From assembly GCA_002110485.1 (NCBI GenBank), contig MOWL01000047.1, positions 806,001 to 870,000 on the forward strand: a stretch of DNA of 64,000 bases, written 5' to 3'. Every line of letters begins with the position of its first letter. The first letter of the stretch is position 1. The position numbers and the translations under genes are program-made. Below the pieces are notes generated by a model. The model was not told where the DNA came from. It saw only the letters and a program-made list of their open reading frames with translations, and made no database searches. This DNA is from Emergomyces orientalis (Eukaryota > Ascomycota > Eurotiomycetes > Onygenales > Ajellomycetaceae). Below, piece by piece: positions 42,309 to 53,216 of this stretch.

Positions 42309-45300
42309 TTAGCGAATCTGAGCGCTAATATCAGTTAAATCAAGCATTTGTACGAATTCGGCGTGTTTTTGACCTCCAAGAGGCTTGGTCATTCCGTCGG
42401 CAATCATCGAATTGGTATCCACCCATTGGATAGCTAGTCGCCCGGCGGCTACTTGCTCACGGAGCCAGTGGTTATGGATGTCAACATGACGTAGCTTGGT
42501 TGCTAATTGAGGTGCTGCGGCGGTTAGGAGACGGATAGTCTGCCGATTATCATTATGAATGACGAGCTGGCACTGTGTATTCAAACCAAGCTGTTTGAAG
42601 ACTCGATCCCACCATATAGCCTCTTTTGCTGCAGTGGATAGAGCAAGAAGTTCAGATTCTGTAGAGGACGTGCTCACAGATCGTTGTTTGGATGACTTCC
42701 AATCAATCACTCCTCCAAATAAGGAGAATATCATGCCGTGGGTACTCCGGCGTGTAGTCGGGTCATCAGCGAATGCTGCATCCGCGTGGATGATGAAATC
42801 TGGGGTAGACGAGTTAGGCGCGGGAGCTGCGTATTCAATCGCCAGATGGCGCGTTTGATTAGCGAATGCAATTTCTCGGTCAATTAGATCACGGTGTTGA
42901 GGGCCCGGATTCTTCATAAAATCAGCTAGGGCGCTAGCGGCGTATGCGAGATCCGGCCTCGTTCCGACAGCAGGGTAGATTAGTGATCCCATTCGGCATT
43001 GGTAGGCGTGGATCTCTTGTGGGGATGCCACACCATCGTATGGGCGTAGGTCTTCCTTAGGCAATGGCATTTGATAGCGAGTTAGACGTTCTAGGTTAAA
43101 TTTAACGGCTATTTTAGTCATATAGCTGTCCTGGCATAACCAGAGCTTGTGTTCGTGGCGGTCTCGAAGGATACGAATCCCGAGGAACCAGTTCAAATTT
43201 CCCATATCTCGTAGGTTGTACGCGGATGTGAGATTTTGTTTGAAATGTTCAAACTCTGCACGGTGATCTCTATGATACAGAACCACAATATCATCAACAT
43301 AGAAGAACACTGTAAGCTTTTCACTAGTGTAGAGACATGGCTCCTCACTAATTGAATGTAAACCTAGCTTTCGAAGCTGGGATCCGAGCTCGTTATTCCA
43401 TAAAAGAGGGGACTCAGGTAATCCGTATAGAGCTCTCTTTAGAAGAAGATATCGGCCAGGGCAGCTATATCCTTGAGCTGGCATGACATAAACAGTGTGC
43501 TTGATTCGGGCGTTTAAGAAGGCGTTAACGGCGTCAAATTGATGTGCTTCAAAATCAAATGCCGCAGTGATTGCCATGAGAACACGGAAGACTTTCATTG
43601 CTAAAGTGGATGAATAGGTCTCTGATACTTCATTATATGAGAGATCACCTCTGACAACTAATCTTGCTTTGAATTTGACTAGATAACCATCTGTATCAAA
43701 TTTGTAGGTGTATATCCATATCATGGGTAGGGCTTGGACTTCGGATTGAGAAGGGATTTCAACCTCCTGCCAGCATTGACATGCTTCAAGAGCTTTATAC
43801 TCAAGGTCCGCGGCTATTCGCCATTCTCTGGCGTAGGGGTGTTTCATAGCCGCGTTCCAACCACGTGGTGGCGGGGGCAGCGTATCCCTATGGATCTTAG
43901 GCAGGTCTGGAGGTTTCAATGATGTGGGTTCGGTTGATATGCCGTTCGCGAACGCAGTGTAAAAAGCAGTATATGACTCTGCGCTTGTGGCATATGCAAA
44001 GGCTCGGTCCTTGTTCGGCTTCCGTTTTCTTTTATCACTGACTATGTTAGAAGGTGAGATTTGACTGTGTATTTCGCGTCTTGGAGCATTTTGAATGGTA
44101 AGATTCTGTAGTGAGCTATCAAGTGATTCCATTAATTGGTTTGGTGGATCATCAATCGCGGGGAATCCACTAGTTGGAGTTTCCATGATCTCGGACGAGA
44201 TCTCGGCTTCGGGAAAGCTGCCAGGTGTTGGCATATCATGGCCATTCGGGCTAATTATAGGCACACTAGGCGGCGGAGGTGTTGGCTCCGGCGTGAGAGG
44301 CTCTTCGGGCGTTGAATCCTCCGTGGGCGGATCGGCAGATTTTGCTGTGGGTGGCCCGTGCTCTGAAACCCCTGCGGGTTTTTGAACCGCTGGTGTCATA
44401 TAGGATAGTGAATCCTCGATTTCTCCAACCTTTTCCTCATCCGTTTCGTTAGCTATCCTGAGCTGAATCCCATTAGTAGTGGGTATAATAGACTCTAGTA
44501 CATCCTCATCCGGCAGATTTAGAGGGTCAAAGAAGGTATTTTCATCAAATAGAACATCACGAGATTCAACAATCTCATTTGACTGTGGGAGCCAGATTCG
44601 GAAAATGTTAGTTGAAGAGTAGCCAATTAAGAATCCAATCTTAGCTCTCGCGGCAAGCTTCAACATTTTTGGCATCTTTTTATTTAGTACATATGCCTTG
44701 CACCCATATGCCCGTAGATGTGAGAGTTCTGAACTTTTAATGATATCAGCATCTTGCGTATATTCAACTAGGACTCGGTTCGGGGACTTCCAGTTTAATG
44801 CCCGTGTGGGCGTTCGATTTAGTAGGTATGCCGCTGCCTCAGCAATCTCGGGCCAGAGGTTATGTGGGAATCTAGCTGCTATTCGCAATGTTCGTGTGGC
44901 TTTAATAATCATACCCCCTGAGCGTTCTGCGAGCCCGTTCTGCTCTGGCGTATAGGGTGCTGAACGCTCTACAAGGATTCCTTCATCACGGACCCATTGC
45001 TCAAACATGGAGGATAGAGATTTTTCCCCATCTGTGTGAAGTTTGAGAACATCTATACCCATCTGTTTCTTGATTATAAGAATAGTATTCTTTATAAATT
45101 CAAAGGATTCAGATTTCTTTTTCATGCATCCAATTCTATGAAGGTGGGTGTACGGATCGTAGAGATGTGCAATATATTTGAGACCATTGTAGGATTCCTC
45201 AATGTGGATTATATCAAAATGTAGGATTTCGAATGGGCGGCTCCCGCGGCTCATCGGTCTTCGGGACACAATGCTATGCATCTTGCCGAGCCCGCAGGCT

Positions 45301-47000
45301 TCACAGTCTGCCGTTTTCGGCCCGTTAGTGAGCTTGGTTCCAGTGATCTCTATCGGGAGGTGTTCAAGAACTTCCGGGCCAGCGTGTGCCAGGCGTGTAT
45401 GCCATAGGTTAGTAGTGGCTGGGATCGGTGGCCTGGGTAGTGCAGATCGTACTGCGAATGCTGTGTCTTTGATATTCAGACTATTCTTGATAATAGGGTT
45501 ATACTCGAGGACGTATTTCTCATGGACATAGGTTAAATTGAATTTAGCAACCCGTTCACTGTTGACTATAGTAAGATTGAGTTCATCAATCCCTAGACCT
45601 TTCTTTTTGAAGAAAGGGGAGGCAGCGATATTTGTATGAAAGTTAGGGATGTATGCCACATTAAGTAGAAGTATGCGTTTTACCCCCTTAGATGAATTGA
45701 CATTGATCCATACATTGCCTGTGCCCTGTATAGCCACCTTTGTGTTGCCTGCATATAGAAATGATTCCTTGACCTCTTCGAAGTTCTCAAAACGGCTCAA
45801 ATTGTTGCACACATGTTTATTAGCCCCAGTATCGTATATGAAGCTATTTTGTAGTGGATACTGATAGCTTCCACCATGTTCCATTGTAAAAGCAGTTGTT
45901 GCAAGAGCAGTATGCTCCTCTGATTCTGAATCATTCTCTGAGGTTTCAAATGCTGCTGCTACAGCAGAGGGTTGATCTCTGCTTGCTTTAGCAAGCACAT
46001 TCTTCACTACTCTTTTTGTATGAGGGTTTTTTAACAATTGCTTCACCTTTGCCGCGGTCTCAGGGTTCGGTGTCCACCCAGCTGGGTGTTTATCAGGGTT
46101 CAAATACCAACATTCAGTGAATCGGTGACGTATTCCGCATATGCAGGGACGGCTTATCGATGATTGATCTGAGGGTTTGGCGGGTGTAGTGGCTTTTTCA
46201 GCAGAATTCTCGGAGGCATTCTCAGAGGCAGCATTAGTCGTACGATCTTGATATGCCGCGAATATAGCATTCTGCTTAGTTGACTTTGATCTATCTTCTA
46301 CTACTCGCGTTCTGCAGTGAGATCTAAAGAGATTGATCATTTCGCGGATTGAGAATGGATTCTTGCCGGTGATTAGAGTATTCTCCAGCTCCTGGCGGCG
46401 GAAATCGGTGAATTCTGGGTGAACCGCCTGCGCAGCGTTTAAGAATCTATATAGGTTGCCACGTTCACTAGTGAACCCATCAACCTTATATTGAAGGACT
46501 AGATTGAGGCAGTTCTCCCATTCCAGTAGCCAATCAGATGGTGTTCTTTTTCGTACTTCTGAAGGCTTTGATAGCTTCAAAAATCGGTTCGTAAGCTCTA
46601 CTTCTCGCTGGCGAGTAGTAGGAGCAATGTAATCTTTCAATTCCTTCAAGATTTTCCGTGGATTTACTTCTTCGGACAAGAAGAGTCGGATATTCGGGTC
46701 TATACTGCTCATTATATGGGTGTACAATTCCCTTGCACTTTTGAGATAGACATTATACTCAGCAACATGTTCTTTATGTAGAAACAGATGTGATTGACTG
46801 GCATGTGCCATCTCAGGTGTGTCATATCCTTCTGGCACCTCATAGCGAGGAGGCTTTGAAGGGGGAGGAATCTCTTCAGTGTCGAGATCAATATATTCAT
46901 TAAAACCAAGAGCATATGCTTTGGCTTGAACTCCATCATACCATAGGTCCCAATCCTTCTCGGATGCGAGGATGATCTCCTTATTGGCCATAGTAGTCAT
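42309..47000 (-). CDS. copia Gag-Pol polyprotein, intact
   Basis: A 1563-aa single frame. Gag comes first and ends in a short zinc-knuckle-like motif CICGIRHRFTEC (CX1C rather than CX2C). Protease is FIYDTGANKHVCNN. The GAG-pre-integrase region is LWHTRLAHAGPEVLEHLP with CEACGLGKMH. The integrase core shows three acids (HFDIIH, HTDGEKSL, QNGLAERSGG). Reverse transcriptase has KARLVVRGD, QFDAVNAFLNA, LKRALYGLPESPLLW and the catalytic FFYVDDIVV. RNase H has IIHADAAFADD, WKSSKQRSVSTSSTESE and HNDNRQTIRL. The domain order PR-IN-RT-RH defines Ty1/copia. No gag-pol frameshift or stop is present, so expression is as one polyprotein. It differs from the left-edge copia. Confidence 0.96.
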   Translation of the reverse strand: MTTMANKEIILASEKDWDLWYDGVQAKAYALGFNEYIDLDTEEIPPPSKPPRYEVPEGYDTPEMAHASQSHLFLHKEHVAEYNVYLKSARELYTHIMSSIDPNIRLFLSEEVNPRKILKELKDYIAPTTRQREVELTNRFLKLSKPSEVRKRTPSDWLLEWENCLNLVLQYKVDGFTSERGNLYRFLNAAQAVHPEFTDFRRQELENTLITGKNPFSIREMINLFRSHCRTRVVEDRSKSTKQNAIFAAYQDRTTNAASENASENSAEKATTPAKPSDQSSISRPCICGIRHRFTECWYLNPDKHPAGWTPNPETAAKVKQLLKNPHTKRVVKNVLAKASRDQPSAVAAAFETSENDSESEEHTALATTAFTMEHGGSYQYPLQNSFIYDTGANKHVCNNLSRFENFEEVKESFLYAGNTKVAIQGTGNVWINVNSSKGVKRILLLNVAYIPNFHTNIAASPFFKKKGLGIDELNLTIVNSERVAKFNLTYVHEKYVLEYNPIIKNSLNIKDTAFAVRSALPRPPIPATTNLWHTRLAHAGPEVLEHLPIEITGTKLTNGPKTADCEACGLGKMHSIVSRRPMSRGSRPFEILHFDIIHIEESYNGLKYIAHLYDPYTHLHRIGCMKKKSESFEFIKNTILIIKKQMGIDVLKLHTDGEKSLSSMFEQWVRDEGILVERSAPYTPEQNGLAERSGGMIIKATRTLRIAARFPHNLWPEIAEAAAYLLNRTPTRALNWKSPNRVLVEYTQDADIIKSSELSHLRAYGCKAYVLNKKMPKMLKLAARAKIGFLIGYSSTNIFRIWLPQSNEIVESRDVLFDENTFFDPLNLPDEDVLESIIPTTNGIQLRIANETDEEKVGEIEDSLSYMTPAVQKPAGVSEHGPPTAKSADPPTEDSTPEEPLTPEPTPPPPSVPIISPNGHDMPTPGSFPEAEISSEIMETPTSGFPAIDDPPNQLMESLDSSLQNLTIQNAPRREIHSQISPSNIVSDKRKRKPNKDRAFAYATSAESYTAFYTAFANGISTEPTSLKPPDLPKIHRDTLPPPPRGWNAAMKHPYAREWRIAADLEYKALEACQCWQEVEIPSQSEVQALPMIWIYTYKFDTDGYLVKFKARLVVRGDLSYNEVSETYSSTLAMKVFRVLMAITAAFDFEAHQFDAVNAFLNARIKHTVYVMPAQGYSCPGRYLLLKRALYGLPESPLLWNNELGSQLRKLGLHSISEEPCLYTSEKLTVFFYVDDIVVLYHRDHRAEFEHFKQNLTSAYNLRDMGNLNWFLGIRILRDRHEHKLWLCQDSYMTKIAVKFNLERLTRYQMPLPKEDLRPYDGVASPQEIHAYQCRMGSLIYPAVGTRPDLAYAASALADFMKNPGPQHRDLIDREIAFANQTRHLAIEYAAPAPNSSTPDFIIHADAAFADDPTTRRSTHGMIFSLFGGVIDWKSSKQRSVSTSSTESELLALSTAAKEAIWWDRVFKQLGLNTQCQLVIHNDNRQTIRLLTAAAPQLATKLRHVDIHNHWLREQVAAGRLAIQWVDTNSMIADGMTKPLGGQKHAEFVQMLDLTDISAQIR

Positions 47001-47202
47001 CGTGTGTTCGATGAGTGTGTAGTAGGCGTTTATATAGAAGCGTAGTAAGGTTGGTCTGTAGAGTAGTGGTAGTCTGTTTGAGAGTTTTAACCGCAGATTT
47101 TTCTTCGGCGAAGTTGATTCGAATGTATTCAGAAAATCTCATATAAAAATAGGAATGTATTCCTAATTGTATTTGAATTGGGTTGGCGCAGTAGTTGCAC
47201 CC

Positions 47203-47213
47203 GGGCTCATAAC
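47203..47213 (-). other. primer-binding site (half initiator tRNA-Met)
   Basis: The minus strand reads GTTATGAGCCC immediately after the 5' LTR. Its complement GGGCTCATAAC is the anticodon arm of initiator tRNA-Met, the primer used by copia-type elements. Confidence 0.85.
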
Positions 47214-47542
47214 TATGAGAGATTTTTAAATGGTAGAATGTTCGCGTACAAATGAAAAAGTGAAGTTAAAAATTGAATTTTTTGGGCTCCCCTCCTCATA
47301 TCTACAGGTTTTCCACGGCTTTTTATAACCATGAATCTCTCGCTAGCTATATTACAAAATATGCCCATATAGGGGCATGTTACATACAATAATCAATAGT
47401 CTGTCATATACCAAATGAAATATCCAAATTAGGTGGAAACTAGGAGAAAAATAACGATAGTAGATGAAGTGGCGTATTTGGTGGAGATTTGAATGGTTCG
47501 ATGCATCCGTTTGGCGCTTGATTAATAATCAGGTGTTTGACA
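47214..47542 (-). repeat. 5' LTR of the copia element
   Basis: Same sequence as the 41914-42242 repeat except one base. The minus strand starts TGTCAAAC, and the end abuts the primer-binding site. Confidence 0.96.
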
Positions 47543-47547
47543 CTCAG
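47543..47547. repeat. target-site duplication CTCAG, right copy
   Basis: Exact repeat of the bases at 41909-41913. Confidence 0.95.
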
Positions 47548-48129
47548 AAACTAGATCAACTATAAAGTTCAGCATAGTATCTGGATACTCTTTCCAGGAG
47601 GCAAAAGCTTACATGGGGGAGTCGAATGGTTTAAATGTAGCTCCATGTTTAGCTCCCAGTGAACCGCGCTCTTAATGGAAGGAAGTTCGGGAATGCTGGC
47701 TCGAAGGTCTAGGTATATAGAAATGCAACAGAAAGGTGGGCCGTTAAATGGGGACATTTTGCTTTCACCGACCCCAAGCTCGGTCGCATGAACATCAATG
47801 CGCATAGGGTAGTGATGCTCGAGGTGTTCGTCTTCTCTGGCTTCCTGGACCTTCATCTCAAGTTGTCTGAGCAATAATATACACAGAGGGCATCCATTAT
47901 GGGCAGCTAACTCCCAGGCTGCAAGCGTTTTGTGATAATCCTTCTTACGCAAAAAATCCGGGTCATACAATGTTTTTTTTGGGATGAAGTTCCCTAGTGA
48001 TTCTCTAAAGAGGTCCTGACATATTTCACAAAGTCTTGAATCCATACTAAGAGGAAAAATATTGATTCTAGTAAACAGTGGAAGATTGTGAGATTGTGAA
48101 GAATATGTTCCTGTTAGCTTCAAAATCAA

Positions 48130-49087
48130 ATAAATGAGTTTAATGATATCAGCCGCGAGGGATTAAATAACTAGTTAATTACGCGGCCTTGTCAGATCAT
48201 GTGCGACAGGTTATCAATGAATGATACATTTGCATGATGCTTTTACATGATTTTATAAAAGCATATTGTACAGTAATGAAATGTCTCTCAGAGCTGAAAA
48301 TCAGATCAGAAGTTTCTATTAATATCTCTGTTTTTCTCTTCTTTCAAATGTAATTGAGATCTTGATTATAATATTAGAGAAATGAGATCTTGTATCTCAT
48401 TTTTGGCAGCTCAATGAGTCACATGACTCAGTTTAACAAAGAGAGTGTGAGTGTGTTTGTATCAGATTTTTTTGTATGCTTCCCCTTTTCTAGCTATGAA
48501 TAATTATAATATATATGTCTCTTTTGCTATGTGCGAGCCAAGAAACTAAGAATAAGTGAAAGAGTGGAATTCACTGATCTACGGGCCCGTTGTGGTTTTG
48601 GCGGGCATATATTGTTCTGTTTCGTCGGCACAACGTACGCCCGGCACCAGGCCTACAAGGGCGCCGTACTATACGATTAGTGTACGACGGCGCCTCGCGT
48701 ACGACTAGCGTACACGTAGCGCCACCCCCTATTCTATTTTCTAGCTACTATATAGAGACAGGGCCGCCGCCATCTTGTATGCGCAGAGGTCAATGAACCT
48801 TTGAACTACATCTGGTGGCATGTCTAAAACAGCAGTTGCATAGACAGCTGCAGGCGTGATATTCTGTCTACAACACAATTCATAGTTATCTTGCCAGAGT
48901 GGTCCTACCATACACTTCAAAGAAGTAGCATGGGGAGATACAAGTAGCAGTGTAAGTGAATGAACTCTAATTGCTGATTGCATTCAAGAATTAATCTGTA
49001 AGAGAAATAAAGATACAGAACAATACATTTTTATATAAAATTAAATATAAAAATCTCTTTAAAGTAGATAAAAAAGAGTGAGAGAGA
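48130..49087. other. transition into AT-rich transposon region
   Basis: No gene seen. It includes a GC-rich island (about 48585-48775) with inverted repeats, surrounded by AT-rich sequence. The HET gene promoter should be in the first few hundred bases. Confidence 0.45.
48660..48694. repeat. inverted repeat GGCGCCGT / ACGGCGCC
   Basis: A perfect 8-bp stem (48660-48667 with 48687-48694) around a 19-nt loop is followed by a second dyad GTACG-ACTAG-CGTAC near 48699-48713. It stands out as GC-rich in an AT-rich stretch. Confidence 0.7.
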
Positions 49088-49450
49088 TTATTATTATTAT
49101 TATTCTTTCATTATAGATATATGCAGTCAGAGACTATGATATCTATCTGAGACTCAAAAAGTCTCAGAATTTTTCTAACTTTAAAACTAATTAATATACA
49201 TTTTTTCTTCAAATAAATAGCACTTGCAATACTTGAATTCCAGCTCAGAATAGTCAGCAAATTGATTTTTTATTTTTTTTATATTTTTTTTATAAATATT
49301 TTTAAAGATTATTTATATTCTCTTTTTTCATATAATTTTCAAGTGATTACAAAGAAAATAAATTAATGATTGACAAAATAACTCATGACATGAATACAAA
49401 GGAAATAAAAGACAGACTCTAACACAGTATAAAAGAAATAGTGAGATATC
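49088..49450 (-). mobile_element. LINE-A copy E: 3'-UTR fragment
   Basis: On the minus strand this matches the last ~360 bases of LINE-A copies (3' UTR, hairpin, (AAT)n tail) and then stops. It is the most diverged copy and has no coding part. Strong 5' truncation is typical of target-primed reverse transcription. Confidence 0.85.
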
Positions 49451-50353
49451 AAAGCTCTTCAAGAAAAATACATTATTCAAAAACTGATTTCTTCAAATCA
49501 GCTCAATTTTTCGAAAATAAGAATTAAAAGACAGTCATTTGAAAGTTCTTGATTGAGAAAGCAATCTATTCAAATTTTATTAAAATTGAGCACAATCTGG
49601 CAAAGTTATTGAGAAAAACATGATTGCAAGTCTCAGTAAGAAAGAAAATCACATTTTGTCACATAACTTCATCAATTCTGACTCAATCTACATGGAAATT
49701 AGATAGAAGCTAGATCAAACTGAATATAACAATCTACTTAATTTTGAATTCATTCTGATCATCTCTTTCTAAACAATTCATTGTCAAAATCTGTGTGAAA
49801 ACTCTGATTGATTTTCATGTTTCTCTGCATCAGTGTCAAGTCTTTTCCCTGTACCGCCCTACCTCACCCAGCAGAAAAGTGACAAAAAAATACCTCAGCA
49901 CAGATCACATGTGACCTACTCTTTAATCAGAAATTCCCCGAAACCTACCCTCTCTACAAAATCAAACGAGAAAAAGTGGAAATATCAGTGTTTAAAAAAT
50001 AGCTTAATCTCTGCAAGTAAATATATATATATACTTGTATATATATATATTATTATATAAGAAAATAGTACAGATTCAGTCTGTTGATTCTTCATTTGCA
50101 TACTCATCTGTGTGACTTAATAAATTACATTTATTAAGAGCTATCTAGTAAAATATATAAAATTAATTTGAATAGAAAAGAAAATCTATTCAGTATTAAT
50201 TTATATTGATATTTCAGGAATACAATCTTGATTTGAGATGAGGCCTATTTCAGACAGAAATTTTGAGAAGCTTTTTGAATGAAAAAAGATAAAATTTGTA
50301 AGAGTTAGAGTGTTTTTCTTGATTTAACTCTGAGTAAATAAATCAAGAAAATC
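49451..50353. other. AT-rich sequence, nothing recognised
   Basis: About 900 bases of strongly AT-rich DNA with TA microsatellites (50024-50055). It may include the far 5' remnant of LINE-A copy A, but no frame could be assigned. Confidence 0.4.
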
Positions 50354-50682
50354 TTGCATAAATTCACATTTCTTTACACTATAAAAACAGCTAAAACTTC
50401 ATGCTGGAATACTTTTCTTGAAAATGCAAAAGAAAAAGAGATTTTTAAAGCATTTAATTATACAAAATCAAGAAAAGTAGCTAAATTACCTATTTTAGAA
50501 TATAACTCTCAGAATAGAGAGATTAAAGCTCATTCCTTTGAAGAAAAATGCCAGGCATTGTTAAGAATGTTATTTCAAAAACCACCAGTATCTCAAAATG
50601 AAAACTCTATGTCAATAGATGATTATACTGAACAAGATTATCATATCTAGGCTCAATCACTGATTTATTATATAATGATCAA

Positions 50683-52896
50683 ATGGGTGGCAGAAAACAG
50701 AATTCTGCAATAGATACAGTTTTATCAATAATTCATGATATTCAAATGGCAAAAAATGAAGGCTTAGTTACAACAGCTGCTTTTATTGATATAAAAGGTG
50801 CTTTTGATCATGTTTCAAAGAATAAGCTAATAATTATTCTTCAAGAGATGAAACTACCAAAAGCATTAATAAAGTGGGTTATATGTTTTATGTCAAAAAG
50901 ATATATTCAACTACTTTTTGACTCATTAAAGCAAGATATTACTGAAATTGAAATAGGAGTTCCTCAGGGGTCTCCAGTCTCACCAATTCTATTTGCTATA
51001 TATACAAAAAATCTATTCAAAGATAGAGAAATGGAGATAGTGAGATCTCCTAGCTATGTTGATGATATAGGTCTGATTTTCAGCTCAAGAACAATAAAAG
51101 AAAATTGTGAAAATATTGAAAAAGCTGCGCAAGAGATATTTAATAGAGGAGATTTAAACCTAATTCAATTTGATATGGAAAAAACTGAATTAATTCACTT
51201 TTTTCCAAAAAGATATGAAAAGGAAATAAGTTTAAATCTATTAAATCAAGAAATAAAGCCTAAATCAGTTGTAAGATGGCTAGGAATCTGGCTGGATTCA
51301 AAACTCAATTTTAAATCTCATATTCAAAAAAGAATGGCTCAAGCTGAAAGAGTTTTAAATAGTATAATACAACTTTCTAATACTGAAAGGGGTTTATCAT
51401 TTCAAGCTATGAGACAGCTATACATTGCATGTATAGCATCTATTTCTGATTATGGTGTTCAGATATGGTGGAAGAACCAGAAACACTTCATAGATAAGTT
51501 TCAAAAATTGCAGAATACAGCTTTAAGAAGAATTCTGGGAGCTTTCAAAACCTCTCCATGTAGAGCTATGGAAATAGAAGCTTCTATATCACCTCCTGAA
51601 ATAAGATTTGAGAAGATATGCAAGAATTATGCACTGAGAATCATGAAAATGCCAGATATTCATTCAATTAGAAAAAGAATATCTACATCTTATCCTCCAA
51701 TTCAATCTGGAAATGACTTAGATTGGAATAGATATCTAGATTGGAATGAAAGTCAAGAAAATCAAGAAAATGAGAGAAATAGAAAAAAAATCCCTTCTCA
51801 ACTATATAGAGTATGCTCAATGATTAAAAATGAGTTCTCCTCATTAAATATTGAAAAGATTGAACACAAAAAGCTATATCCATGGAAAGAAAAACTAGGC
51901 TCAATGATTTCAATTGAAATAAGCGCATTATCAAAACCAGAAGAAGCTGAGAATCATAGAAGAATAATAGAGAAAATTGATTTTAAAAAGTCAATTCTAA
52001 TCTATTCAGATGGTTCAATGAATGAAAATAAAGGCCTAGGAGCTGGAATAGCATATACAGAAGATAATTACAAATATACATCAGATTCATGGAATATTGG
52101 AAATGAATGTGAAGTATTTGATGCTGAATTATATGCTATTATGAAAGCTTTTAAACTGATAGAAATAAAAGCTTCAAAAAGAAAAGATATGAAAGAAGCA
52201 TGGATTTTTTCAGATAGTCAAGCAGCTTTGAAAAGAATTCAAAAAAATGAAATTCATAATGGTCAAATGAATATAGAAGTAATTCTAAAGATATGCAAAA
52301 GAATTCAATTAAAATATAAGACAAAGATATATCTGAGCTGGGTTCCTGCTCATATAAATATACATGGAAATGAGCTTGCTGATGAAGCAGCAAAGAAAGG
52401 AACAGAACTAAATATTGCAAGTTCAAAAATAGTTTCATGGTCTTTTATTAAAAGAAAGATAAAAGAGAATTGCTTAGAAAAATGACATAAAATATGGGAA
52501 AAACAAAGAAAAAGTCCTCACTATCTTAGATTTGAAACTAAACCTAAATGGAAATCATGCTCTATTAAGTGCAAGAAGAAGCTTTTCTCCTCAATCATTC
52601 AATTGAAACTAGGTCATGGCTATTTCAAATCTTATTTGAAAAGAATATCTGATATTGAAAGTGAAAATTGTGAATATTGTGACTCTCTTGAAGACCCAGA
52701 ACATATCTTAATGAATTGCTCATTAAATCAAGAACTTAGAGCTGAACTGAGATATAAATATAAGCTGAGAGAAATGAATATGAAACTACTATTTTCAACT
52801 GAAATAGGCAGTCAATATTTAATTGATTTTCTCAATGAAACTCAAATAGCTACTAGAAATCAATTCTATTTCAAAGATGAAAATATAAATGAATGA
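50683..52896 (+). CDS. LINE-A ORF2 (RT-RNase H-zinc finger) with one in-frame TGA
   Basis: Open from 50683 to a TGA at 52483-52485, then open in the same frame to 52896. RT motifs are AFIDIKGAFDHVS, GVPQGSPVSPILFA and SYVDDIGLIF. RNase H shows its acids in order: IYSDGSMNENKGLGAG, FDAELYAIMKAF, FSDSQAALKRI and WVPAHINIHGNELADEAAKK. After the TGA come HKIWEKQRKSPHYLRF and the CX2C finger CEYCDSLEDPEHILMNC. The TGA sits at the first Trp of the W-x3-W motif I recall in Tad-like ORF2 proteins (for example EWERSWEK-like). Copy A itself is defective because of the RT-finger deletion upstream. Confidence 0.85.
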
Positions 52897-53216
52897 GAAT
52901 CTGAAATATTCTTTATAAAAACTGCTAGATATTATATAATATCTCACTATTTCTTTTGTGTTAGAGTCTGTCTTTTATTTCCTTTGTATTCATGTCATGA
53001 GTTATTTTGTCTATCATTAATTTATTTTCTTTGTAATCACTTGAAAATTATATGAAAAAAAGAGAATATAAATAATCTTCAAAGATATTTATAAATAAAT
53101 AAATAAAAAAAAAGAAAAATCAATTTGCTGACTATTCTGGGCTGGAATTCAAGTATTGCAAGTGCTATTTGTTTGAAGAAAAAATGTATAGTAATTAGTG
53201 TTAAAGTTAGAAAAAT

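Larger units (their letters stand above)
41914..47542 (-). mobile_element. complete young Ty1/copia retrotransposon in the HET gene
   Basis: The 5,629-bp element is bounded by two 329-bp LTRs that differ at one position as read (41950 G, 47250 A). It is flanked by the 5-bp duplication CTCAG. Orientation is minus, shown by its reading frame, primer site and polypurine tract. The single long polyprotein is uninterrupted. All hallmarks of a recent, possibly competent insertion are present. Confidence 0.97.
40322..48045 (-). pseudogene. HET-domain (heterokaryon incompatibility) gene split by a copia element and frameshifted
   Basis: The 5' part is 48045-47589 (MDSRLCEICQDLFRESLG start, then ENGCPLC-like AHNGCPLCILLL). 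The 3' part begins at 41905 and ends at 40322. A predicted 49-nt intron (before insertion, 47588 to 41906) joins PGK to MLEIPVESS in phase, and the copia element lies inside it. The 3' part has the HET core: YFTLSHCWGSVDLVKLTREK, CQYLWIDSLCIIQND, DWHQEASKMCDVYGGS, NIAASGASDGRMGCFF and RGWAFQERFLS. Then near 41171-41186 the frame changes after QLYWECREKC. One surplus base must be removed to read on into MYQDALPHYVQN, and from there the frame is open to 40322. HET genes control non-self recognition between hyphae. This copy should be inactive. Confidence 0.85.

Noticed and set aside
42559..45864. Plus-strand frames inside the copia element
   Set aside because: Antisense of the intact polyprotein.
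48600..48770. Possible CRISPR-like or telomeric repeat in the GC-rich island
   Set aside because: Only dyads, no regular spacer-repeat array and no telomeric repeat unit.
52151..52438. Opposite-strand frame over LINE-A RNase H (also 62735-63022)
   Set aside because: The same hydrophobic antisense frame appears in both copies only because the copies are identical.
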